Below, piece by piece: positions 1 to 5,783 of a DNA stretch of 10,770 bases; positions within the stretch are counted from its first letter, which is position 1; every line of letters starts with the position of its first letter. A program made the translations under genes and the position numbers. The notes below the pieces were generated by a model, which did no database searches, had not been told where the DNA came from, and saw only the letters and a program-made list of their open reading frames with translations. Source of the stretch: DATCSE01 sp036568605 (GTDB lineage Bacteria > Pseudomonadota > Gammaproteobacteria > Burkholderiales > Burkholderiaceae_C); assembly GCA_036568605.1 (NCBI GenBank), contig DATCSE010000573.1:1-10770 (forward strand), written 5' to 3'.

Positions 1-914
1 GCGCGGACAGCGCGCCGGACGTGACCGAGGAGCCGCTGGGCCGCATCGCCGACCGCCGCTTCGTCGCCGCGCTCGCGCGGCGCCGCTTCGATGCGGCGAT
101 CGTCTTCAGCGTCTGCACGCAGAGCGCGCTGCCGGCGGCGCTGATGTGCCGGCTCGCCGGCATTCCGCTGCGCCTCGCGTACAGCCGCGAGAACCCGTAC
201 GCGCTGCTGACCGACTGCGTGCGCGATACCGAGACGCTGGCCGACGGCATGCGCCACGAGGTCCAGCGGCAGCTCGACCTGGTGCATTCGGTCGGCTTCG
301 AGACGCGCGAATGCCGGCTCACGTTCGCCTGCCACGGCACCGAAGCTTCCAGCATGCAGCGCAAGCTGCACGATGCGGGCGCGCAGCGCGGCCGGCCGTA
401 TGTCGTGGTTCACCCGGGCAGCTCGGCCGCATCGCGCCGCTATCCGGCCGAACGTTTCGGCCGCGCCGCGGCACGCGTCGCGCGGGCCACCGGCGCGCAG
501 ATCGTCTACGCCGGCGGCGCCGGCGAGCAGCCGCAGGTCGACAGCGCGCGCGCCGCGATGGGCGGCGTGCCCAGCGTCTCGCTGGCCGGCGCGTTGAATC
601 TGGGCGAGCTCGCCGCGCTGATTGCCGGCGCACGCGTGCTGATCTGCAACAACAGCGGGCCGGCACACATCGCCGCGGCGCTGGACACCCCGGTGGTCGT
701 GCTGTATGCGCTGACGAACCCGCAGCACACGCCCTGGCAGGTGGCCTCGCGCGTGCTGAACCACGACGTGCCGTGCCGCAACTGCCTGCGCAGCGTCTGC
801 CCGCAGGGGCACCATGCCTGCCTGTTGCGGGTCGAGCCCGAGGCGGTCGCGCACGCGGCACTGGAGCTCTTCGATGCACGACACGCGGACGATGAACACC
901 GCAGCGCCGCTTGA
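1..914 (+). CDS. Family-9 glycosyltransferase (heptosyltransferase-like), 5'-truncated by window edge
   Basis: This is the C-terminal part of an ADP-heptose:LPS heptosyltransferase-type enzyme (GT9, GT-B fold), which transfers a sugar from a nucleotide donor to a lipopolysaccharide-like acceptor on the cytoplasmic face of the inner membrane. The frame is open from nt 3, so the GTG at 21 is probably not the true start. The N-terminal GxGD acceptor-side motif seen in the next gene is absent; by comparison with that gene about 70 residues lie off the window. Visible motifs are VVVHPGSS (near nt 400-425), the donor-site NNSGPAHIAAAL motif (near nt 650-680), and a cysteine cluster CRNC..VCPQGHHAC near the C-terminus (C-x2-C-x4-C-x6-C), as in other GT9 proteins. 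The stop overlaps the start of the following GT9 gene by 41 nt, suggesting translational coupling. The acceptor and the exact sugar cannot be read from the sequence. Confidence 0.88.
   Translation, partial: ADSAPDVTEEPLGRIADRRFVAALARRRFDAAIVFSVCTQSALPAALMCRLAGIPLRLAYSRENPYALLTDCVRDTETLADGMRHEVQRQLDLVHSVGFETRECRLTFACHGTEASSMQRKLHDAGAQRGRPYVVVHPGSSAASRRYPAERFGRAAARVARATGAQIVYAGGAGEQPQVDSARAAMGGVPSVSLAGALNLGELAALIAGARVLICNNSGPAHIAAALDTPVVVLYALTNPQHTPWQVASRVLNHDVPCRNCLRSVCPQGHHACLLRVEPEAVAHAALELFDARHADDEHRSAA
864..867 (+). promoter_or_regulatory. Ribosome binding site deciding the start of the second GT9 gene
   Basis: GGAG lies 6 nt before the ATG at 874, inside the end of the upstream gene. It favours 874 over the further upstream in-frame ATG at 814 and the downstream ATG at 892, neither of which has a comparable purine tract. 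Confidence 0.55.
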
Positions 915-1980
915 GGACGGCGACATTTGGCGCATCGCGGTCTTCCGCGCGCTGGGCCTGGGCGACCTGCTGTGCGCCACGCCGGTGCTGCGGGCGCTGA
1001 AGGCCGCGTGGCCGGCCGCCGAGCTCACGCTGATCGGGCTGCCGTGGGCGCGCGAGCTCGCGGCACGCTGGGGCTATGTGGACCGCTTCGAGCCGTTCCC
1101 CGGTTACCCCGGGCTGCCCGAGCGCGAGCCGGACACGGCCGCCCTGCCCGGCTTCATCGCGCGCATGCAACGCGCACGCTACGACCTGCTGGTGCAGTTG
1201 CACGGCAGCGGCCGCATCACGAACCCATTGCTCGCGACCTTCGGCGCGCGCCACCTCGCCGGCCACCGCGAACCCGACGGCTGGTGCGCCGAGCCGGCCC
1301 GTCATGCGGACTGGCCCGAGCATGGCCACGAGATCGAGCGGCTGCTGCAGGTGGTGGACCTGCTCGGCATCGCGCGCTGCGGCACGCGGCTCGACTTCCC
1401 GATCGACGACGACGACCGCGCGCGCCTCGCCTGCACGTGGCCGATGCTGGTTCGCGACAACGTCCGCTATGCCTGCGTGCATGCCGGCGCGCAGCTCGCG
1501 TCGCGGCGCTGGGTGCCCGAGCGCTTCGCGGCGGTCGCCGATGCGCTGGCCGATCGCGGCTACCGCGTCGTGCTGACCGGCGGACCCGGCGAGGCGGCAC
1601 TGGCCGCGCGCATCCGCACGGCGATGCAGGCCGACGCCATCGACGCCTGCGGCCGCACCGACCTGGGCCTGCTGGGCGCGCTGATCGAGCGGGCCCGGCT
1701 GCTGGTCTCCAACGACACCGGCGTCTCGCACGTCGCGGCCGCGCTGGGGACGCGCAGCGTCGTCGTCAGCTGCGGCGCCGACACCACGCGCTGGGCCCCG
1801 CTGGACACGCAGCGCCACCGCGTGCTGTGGCACGACGTGCCGTGCCGGCCCTGCCTGCACCGCACGTGCCCGATCGGGCACCCGTGCGCCTGGGGCGTCG
1901 GCAGCGCCGACGTCATCGAGACGGCGCTGGCGATGGCCGACGATGCCGCGCCGGTCCGCGGCCTCGCCGCATCCCGCTGA
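874..1980 (+). CDS. Family-9 glycosyltransferase (ADP-heptose:LPS heptosyltransferase-like)
   Basis: The predicted protein has 368 residues, close to the usual GT9 length of about 340-370. It has the N-terminal GLGDLL motif (residues 28-33), followed by the PVLRALK helix typical of heptosyltransferases. It also has a HAGAQ.ASRRW segment at the start of the C-terminal domain (about residue 203) and the nucleotide-sugar site NDTGVSHVAAAL (from residue 280). A four-cysteine cluster sits at C324, C327, C332 and C338. No signal peptide or membrane segment is seen, consistent with a cytoplasmic enzyme at the inner membrane. It is a tandem relative of the preceding gene, sharing the HDVPCR.C signature, but the two are clearly diverged, so they probably add sugars at different steps. 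The start at 874 is chosen for its GGAG site and for giving a short N-terminus before the GLGD motif. The donor could be a heptose or another nucleotide sugar. Confidence 0.9.
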   Translation: MHDTRTMNTAAPLEDGDIWRIAVFRALGLGDLLCATPVLRALKAAWPAAELTLIGLPWARELAARWGYVDRFEPFPGYPGLPEREPDTAALPGFIARMQRARYDLLVQLHGSGRITNPLLATFGARHLAGHREPDGWCAEPARHADWPEHGHEIERLLQVVDLLGIARCGTRLDFPIDDDDRARLACTWPMLVRDNVRYACVHAGAQLASRRWVPERFAAVADALADRGYRVVLTGGPGEAALAARIRTAMQADAIDACGRTDLGLLGALIERARLLVSNDTGVSHVAAALGTRSVVVSCGADTTRWAPLDTQRHRVLWHDVPCRPCLHRTCPIGHPCAWGVGSADVIETALAMADDAAPVRGLAASR

Positions 1981-1990
1981 CCCTGCTGCC

Positions 1991-3094
1991 ATGCATCTGC
2001 TGGACGTCACGATGTTCTGGAGCGTCAGCGGCGGCGTGCGCCGCTACATCGACGCGAAGCGCCGCTGGACCCAGCGGCACATGGGCTGGACCCACAGCGT
2101 CGCGACGCCGATGCGAGACGACGCGACCACCGTGCAGATCCCGGCGCTGCCGCTGCCCGGCAGCGGGGGCGCCTATCGGCTGCCGTGGCGCCGTGACGCC
2201 TCGGCGAGGCTGCTGCAGGAGGCACGGCCGGACCTGATCGAGGCCGGCGACCCGTACCGCCTCGCCTGGGCCGCACTCGACGCGGCCGACGCGCTGGCGA
2301 TCCCGCCGATCGCGTTCTGCCACTCGAACCTGGAAGCGCTCGCCGGCGAGACCGCCGGGCCGCGCTTCGGCCGGGCCGCGCAACGCGCGGCGCGACGCTA
2401 CGCGCGACACCTCTACCGCCACTTCGAGCTGGTGCTCGCGCCGAGCCGGGCCATGGCCGCGCACCTGCGCGACTGGGGCATCACGCGGGTCGTGCACCAG
2501 CCTTTGGGCGTCGACACGGCCACCTTCCACCCGCGCCGCCGCAACCCGCGCTGGCGCGCCTCGCTGGGGCTGCCCGAGGACGCGCGGCTGCTGGTGTATG
2601 CCGGTCGCTTCGCGCCCGAGAAGAACCTCGAACTGCTGGCCGCGGCGCTGCGCCGGCTCGGGCCGCGCTACTGGCTGCTCACGGTCGGGTCGGGGCCGCT
2701 GCAGCTGCGCGGCGATCGCATCATCACGGTGTCGGCGCTGAGCGAGCCGGTGCTGCTCGCGACGGTGCTGGCGAGCTGCGATCTGTTCGTGCACGCCGGC
2801 GCGCAGGAGACCTTCGGCCTGGCGGCGCTCGAGGCGCTGGCGTGCGGGCTGCCGGTCGTCGCGCGCCGCGCCGAGGGGCTGGCCGAGCTGGTCGACGACT
2901 CGGTGGGCCGCACCGTCGAGCGGCCGCGCGCAGAAGATTTTGCCGCCGCGATTGCCGATGTGCTCGATGGCGATACGCGCGCATCGCTCGCGGCCGCGGC
3001 ACGCCGGCGCGCCGAGGCATCCGACTGGGAACGCGTGTTGCCGGGCTTGGCGCGGCGCTACCTGCGCGTGCTCGGCGGCGACGCTGTGCTCTGA
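1991..3094 (+). CDS. Family-4 glycosyltransferase (GT-B fold)
   Basis: This 367-residue protein has the two-domain layout of retaining GT4 glycosyltransferases. The N-terminal domain opens with a beta strand and the glycine-rich SGGVRRYI loop (residues 13-20). The C-terminal domain begins near residue 203 with YAGRFAPEKN, and the donor-site motif E273-x7-E281 in QETFGLAALEALACGLPVV is intact. It likely transfers a sugar from a nucleotide donor to a lipid-linked glycan intermediate in the cytoplasm. It starts 10 nt after the stop of the GT9 gene with no clear Shine-Dalgarno sequence, so expression by coupling within the same operon is likely. An in-frame ATG at 1943 would overlap the upstream gene and add 16 residues before the first conserved strand, so it is less likely. 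The sugar specificity cannot be told. Confidence 0.9.
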   Translation: MHLLDVTMFWSVSGGVRRYIDAKRRWTQRHMGWTHSVATPMRDDATTVQIPALPLPGSGGAYRLPWRRDASARLLQEARPDLIEAGDPYRLAWAALDAADALAIPPIAFCHSNLEALAGETAGPRFGRAAQRAARRYARHLYRHFELVLAPSRAMAAHLRDWGITRVVHQPLGVDTATFHPRRRNPRWRASLGLPEDARLLVYAGRFAPEKNLELLAAALRRLGPRYWLLTVGSGPLQLRGDRIITVSALSEPVLLATVLASCDLFVHAGAQETFGLAALEALACGLPVVARRAEGLAELVDDSVGRTVERPRAEDFAAAIADVLDGDTRASLAAAARRRAEASDWERVLPGLARRYLRVLGGDAVL

Positions 3095-3121
3095 CCCCTG
3101 ACACTGCCGTGGCCGGCCCAC

Positions 3122-3138
3122 TTGGCTCGATCTTTGCG
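3122..3138 (+). promoter_or_regulatory. Candidate sigma-54 (RpoN) -24/-12 promoter for the DUF2334 gene
   Basis: The sequence TTGGCTCGATCTTTGCG fits the RpoN consensus YTGGCACGRNNNTTGCW with two mismatches (A to T in the -24 block and W to G at the end). The key GG (3124-3125) and GC (3136-3137) are exactly 10 nt apart. It lies in the only sizeable gap of the plus-strand run, and the -12 GC ends 50 nt before the ATG at 3187. Transcription would begin roughly 11-12 nt downstream of the GC, leaving a leader of about 38 nt. Confidence 0.6.
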
Positions 3139-3170
3139 AGAGACGTTGTGCGACAGGGTGATGGAGCCCC

Positions 3171-3179
3171 GAGGGGGAG
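3171..3179 (+). promoter_or_regulatory. Strong ribosome binding site before the DUF2334 gene
   Basis: The purine tract GAGGGGGAG ends 7 nt before the ATG at 3187 and decides that start. The same frame is open far upstream into the preceding glycosyltransferase gene, but nothing there resembles the family. Confidence 0.65.
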
Positions 3180-3186
3180 AGTCGAG

Positions 3187-3954
3187 ATGCAATGGCTCTG
3201 CGTGGTCGTGCATGACGTGGCGCCGTCGACCTGGACCGCGTGCCGCCGCATCGTCGATCTGCTCGCCGAGATCGGCGACTTTCCGATCACGCTGCTCGCC
3301 GTCCCGCGCTACCACGGCGATGAGCGCAACCCCGCATTCGAGTCCTGGCTGGCGCAACGCGCCGCGCACGGCGACGACGTCGCGCTGCACGGCTACACCC
3401 ATGTCGACGACGGCACGCCGCATGGCTGGATCGACCGCGTGCGACGCGAGCACTACACGCGGGGCGAAGGCGAGTTCTGGGACCTGCCGGCCGCCGAGGC
3501 CGCACGGCGGCTGACCGCCGGCGTGCTGTGGATGCGCTCGATGGGCCTGTCGCCCAGCGGCTTCGTCGCGCCCGCGTGGCTGCTCGGCGAAGGCACATGG
3601 CGCGCGCTGCGCCGCATGCCGTTTCGCTACACCTGCACGCTGCGGCGCTACTACCTGCTGCCCGAGCTGGTCAACATCGGCTGCCGCGGCCAGGTCTACA
3701 GCACCGCGACGCCCACCCGGCGCGCCCTCTCGGTGCTGTGGAACCGCGCACTGCTCGACGTGCAGCGCCGGTCCCCGGTCGTGCGGCTCGAGCTGCATCC
3801 CAACGATGCGAGCCATGCCCGCGTGCAGCGCTCGTGGCAGCGCGCCGCGGCGCTGCAGCTGCGGGGCCGGCAACCGTGCACGCTGAAGGCCCTGGGGGAT
3901 CTGCTGCGCTCCGACAGCCTCAGAACAGCAGCACCAGCATCGCCTTCGCGCTGA
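3187..3954 (+). CDS. DUF2334 polysaccharide-deacetylase-like protein
   Basis: The 255-residue protein has the layout of DUF2334 members of the NodB/polysaccharide deacetylase superfamily, which remove acetyl groups from N-acetylated sugars with a divalent metal. The first strand ends in HDVAPS (H9, D10), giving the catalytic/metal Asp. The metal-binding HGYTH (H68, H72) follows, then GFVAPAWLLG (about 125-134), and LELHPND (about 201-207) supplies the distal His. There is no signal peptide: the protein begins directly with the first catalytic strand, which points to a cytoplasmic enzyme acting on a precursor rather than on exported polymer. It has its own strong ribosome binding site and a candidate RpoN promoter. 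Its 3' end overlaps the convergent PAP2 phosphatase gene by 35 nt. The substrate is unknown; an N-acetylated sugar on a lipid-linked intermediate is a reasonable guess. Confidence 0.88.
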   Translation: MQWLCVVVHDVAPSTWTACRRIVDLLAEIGDFPITLLAVPRYHGDERNPAFESWLAQRAAHGDDVALHGYTHVDDGTPHGWIDRVRREHYTRGEGEFWDLPAAEAARRLTAGVLWMRSMGLSPSGFVAPAWLLGEGTWRALRRMPFRYTCTLRRYYLLPELVNIGCRGQVYSTATPTRRALSVLWNRALLDVQRRSPVVRLELHPNDASHARVQRSWQRAAALQLRGRQPCTLKALGDLLRSDSLRTAAPASPSR

Positions 3955-4486
3955 GCCAGCCCAGCGCCGCGCCCACCACCACGTCGCTCGGGTAGTGCAG
4001 GCCCAGCACGACCCGCGACAGCGCAACGACGACCGCGAACGGCCACAGCGCCCAGGCCAGCATCGGGTAGTACGCGCTCAGCACGCTGGCGAACGCGACC
4101 GCATGCATCGCATGGCCGCTCGGGAAGCTGTACTCGTCGAGCGAGCGCGCGCAGGCGCGGATGTCCGGGCAGGCCACGTACGGGCGCGGCCTCGCGAAGT
4201 GCCGCTTCAGGATCGTGTAGACGATCAGGTTCAGCGTGCCCAGACCCACCATGCGCAGCGCGCACGGCGTGCCGGCCGGCCCGCCCAGCCACGGCAGCAG
4301 CAAGACCGCCGCGTACCAGATCATCCCGTCCGAAAGGGCGCTGACGCCCACCATCGTGCGCAGCAGCAGCGGCCGTGCGGCAGCGCGCTGGTGCAGCCGT
4401 TGCGACCAAGAGCGGTCGCGCGCGACCCACTGCGGCTTCCACCTATGCCATGCGGGCGTACGTCGAATCGGTGATCCGGTGCGCAT
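3920..4486 (-). CDS. PAP2-family membrane phosphatase (lipid phosphate/undecaprenyl-diphosphate type)
   Basis: The 188-residue protein carries the complete three-part acid phosphatase signature: K94-x6-R101-P102 (KRHFARPRP), PSGH at 122-125 (catalytic-support His125), and S157-R158-x5-H164-x3-D168 (nucleophile His164). Hydrophobic segments around 56-67, 80-92, 126-150, 150-163 and 170-188 fit an integral membrane protein with the active site at the periplasmic face. Known substrates of the family are undecaprenyl diphosphate, phosphatidate and lipid A phosphates. Its start overlaps the end of the upstream glycosyltransferase gene by 44 nt, implying co-transcription. The ribosome site before 4486 is weak (GAGA), and an internal ATG at 4354 would still keep all motifs. 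The GTG at 4442, just after the glycosyltransferase stop, is in a different frame and is not the start. Confidence 0.88.
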   Translation of the reverse strand: MRTGSPIRRTPAWHRWKPQWVARDRSWSQRLHQRAAARPLLLRTMVGVSALSDGMIWYAAVLLLPWLGGPAGTPCALRMVGLGTLNLIVYTILKRHFARPRPYVACPDIRACARSLDEYSFPSGHAMHAVAFASVLSAYYPMLAWALWPFAVVVALSRVVLGLHYPSDVVVGAALGWLSAKAMLVLLF

Positions 4487-5621
4487 CGATGGTCTCGTAC
4501 AGCTGCCGCTCGAAGCGGTGCAGCGCGCTGTCCCAGTCGGCCCGCAACGCCGCGTGGCGCGCAGCTCGGCGCATCCGGCCCAGTGCGCCGAAGTGACAGG
4601 CGAGCAGGCAGGCGGCGCGGATGAAGCCGACCTCGTCGCCCGGCATCAGCAGGCGGCCGTTGAGCCGGTCGGCGACGTACTCGGACGCCGCGGCGCAATC
4701 GAACGCGATCACCGGCACGCCGCTCGCGAGCGCCTCCAGCGTGACGTTGCCGAAGGTGTCGGTCAGGCTCGGGAACAGGAACACGTCGGCGCTCGCGTAG
4801 TGCGCGGCCAGTGCGGCGCCGGTCTGCATGCCGGCGAACAGCGCATCGGGATAGCGGTGCTCGAGCTGCGCGCGCAGCGGGCCGTCGCCGACCACGACCA
4901 TGCGTGCCTGCGGCACGAAGCGCCGGGCCATGCGGTATGCACGCAGCGCCAGCTCGACGTTCTTCTCCGCCGCGAGACGGCCCACATACAGCAGCACCGG
5001 CGCGCCCGCCGCGGACCAGCGCTCGCGCAGCTGCTCGTCGCGCCGCTCCGGCGTGAACAGGTCCAGGTCGACGCCGCGCGGGACCACCTCGACATGCGCG
5101 TAACCCGCCTCCTGCAGCTCGCGGCGCAACTGCCGCGTCGCGACGAAGCAGCGTTCGGTGCGGTTGTGGAAGCGGCGCAGGTAGCGCTCGATCACCGGCG
5201 CCAGCCAGCCGGCGTGGTAGTAGCGGCTGTACGCGTGGAAATTGGTGCGGAAGTCCGAGCTCGTCGCGAGGCCCAGGCGCCGTGCCGCGGCGACCGCGGC
5301 CCAGCCCAGCGGCCCTTCGGTGGCCACGTGCACGACATGCGGATGCCAGCTGCGGAACTGCGCCACCAGCGTCGCCGGCCACGCGGTTCCGAAGCGCAGG
5401 TTGCGGTACATCGGGATCGGCCAGCCCGAGCTGCGCCACTCGCCGCCCGACTCGCTCTCCGGGCCTTCGGGGCTCGCGCCGGCGTCCTCGCCATCCTGAC
5501 ATGGCCGCAGCACGCGCACCTCGTGTCCACGCTCGCGCAGGTAGCCGATGGCGCGGGCGGCACTGGCCGCCACGCCGTTGATCTCGGGCGGATAGGTTTC
5601 GGTGACGAACGCGATGCGCAT
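4443..5621 (-). CDS. Family-4 glycosyltransferase, MgtA/SqdX/PimB-like
   Basis: The 392-residue protein begins with TETYPPEINGVA (residues 7-18), the hallmark N-terminal loop of the GT4 branch that includes corynebacterial MgtA and the sulfolipid synthase SqdX. TEGPLG follows at 101-106, then the second Rossmann domain with LYVGRLAAEKN (211-221), GDGP at 245-248, and the donor motif D288-x7-E296 (DTFGNVTLEAL). Asp instead of the first Glu is normal in this branch. A short acidic, Gly/Ser-rich insert at about 43-62 is probably a surface loop. Known relatives transfer mannose, glucuronate or sulfoquinovose to diacylglycerol-type or inositol lipids, so a glycolipid product is possible, but generic polysaccharide roles also occur. 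The frame is open far upstream across the divergent neighbour; ATG 5621 is chosen because homology begins there. No clear Shine-Dalgarno sequence is seen. The PAP2 gene follows in the same operon. Confidence 0.9.
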   Translation of the reverse strand: MRIAFVTETYPPEINGVAASAARAIGYLRERGHEVRVLRPCQDGEDAGASPEGPESESGGEWRSSGWPIPMYRNLRFGTAWPATLVAQFRSWHPHVVHVATEGPLGWAAVAAARRLGLATSSDFRTNFHAYSRYYHAGWLAPVIERYLRRFHNRTERCFVATRQLRRELQEAGYAHVEVVPRGVDLDLFTPERRDEQLRERWSAAGAPVLLYVGRLAAEKNVELALRAYRMARRFVPQARMVVVGDGPLRAQLEHRYPDALFAGMQTGAALAAHYASADVFLFPSLTDTFGNVTLEALASGVPVIAFDCAAASEYVADRLNGRLLMPGDEVGFIRAACLLACHFGALGRMRRAARHAALRADWDSALHRFERQLYETIDAHRITDSTYARMA

Positions 5622-5669
5622 GGTCGAACGGCGCGCAGCGCCGCAGCAAGGGGTGGGTGCGAGCGGTTC

Positions 5670-5686
5670 GGCAAACGACATACCCA
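5670..5686 (-). promoter_or_regulatory. Candidate sigma-54 (RpoN) promoter for the MgtA-like gene
   Basis: Read on the minus strand the sequence is TGGGTATGTCGTTTGCC. GG and GC are 10 nt apart and the -12 TTTGC is good. The -24 block has mismatches (GGTATG in place of GGCACG, plus the base before the GG). The GC ends 50 nt before the ATG at 5621. It is weaker than the other two main sites; support comes mostly from the matching spacing. Confidence 0.4.
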
Positions 5687-5687
5687 G

Positions 5688-5695
5688 TGCCGGCA
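5688..5695. repeat. Palindrome TGCCGGCA between the divergent promoter candidates
   Basis: The perfect 8-bp palindrome TGCCGGCA lies just upstream of the minus-strand -24 element. Its CGGCA half is repeated in inverted form as TGCCG at 5712-5716. It could be a small operator, but such words occur by chance in DNA this GC-rich. Confidence 0.2.
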
Positions 5696-5720
5696 TACCT
5701 CGCGCCGCCATTGCCGAACG

Positions 5721-5736
5721 CGGCACGTCGCTTGCC
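5721..5736 (+). promoter_or_regulatory. Candidate sigma-54 (RpoN) promoter for the plus-strand glycosyltransferase
   Basis: CGGCACGTCGCTTGCC contains a perfect GGCACG-N4-TTGC core, with GG (5722-5723) and GC (5734-5735) 10 nt apart. It differs from consensus only at the outer T, at the R position and at the final W. The GC ends 49 nt before the ATG at 5784, almost the same distance as at the two other main candidates. Confidence 0.6.
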
Positions 5737-5783
5737 CGCGAGCGGGTTCCGACGACTTCAGACGACCGTGCGGACCAAACGCC

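Noticed and set aside
319..2010. Long minus-strand open frame antisense to the two GT9 genes
   Set aside because: It is rich in Arg/Ala/Gln with no recognisable domain and mirrors the real genes; such antisense openness is expected at this GC content.
3109..3121. GTGGCCGGCCCAC as a terminator hairpin before the deacetylase gene
   Set aside because: The stem is only about 4 bp, with no following T-run; too weak to call. The GGCCGGCC palindrome is common in this composition.
3696..4442. Minus-strand frame starting at GTG 4442, directly after the glycosyltransferase stop
   Set aside because: It is out of frame with the complete PAP2 signature and has only low-complexity Arg/Ala content.
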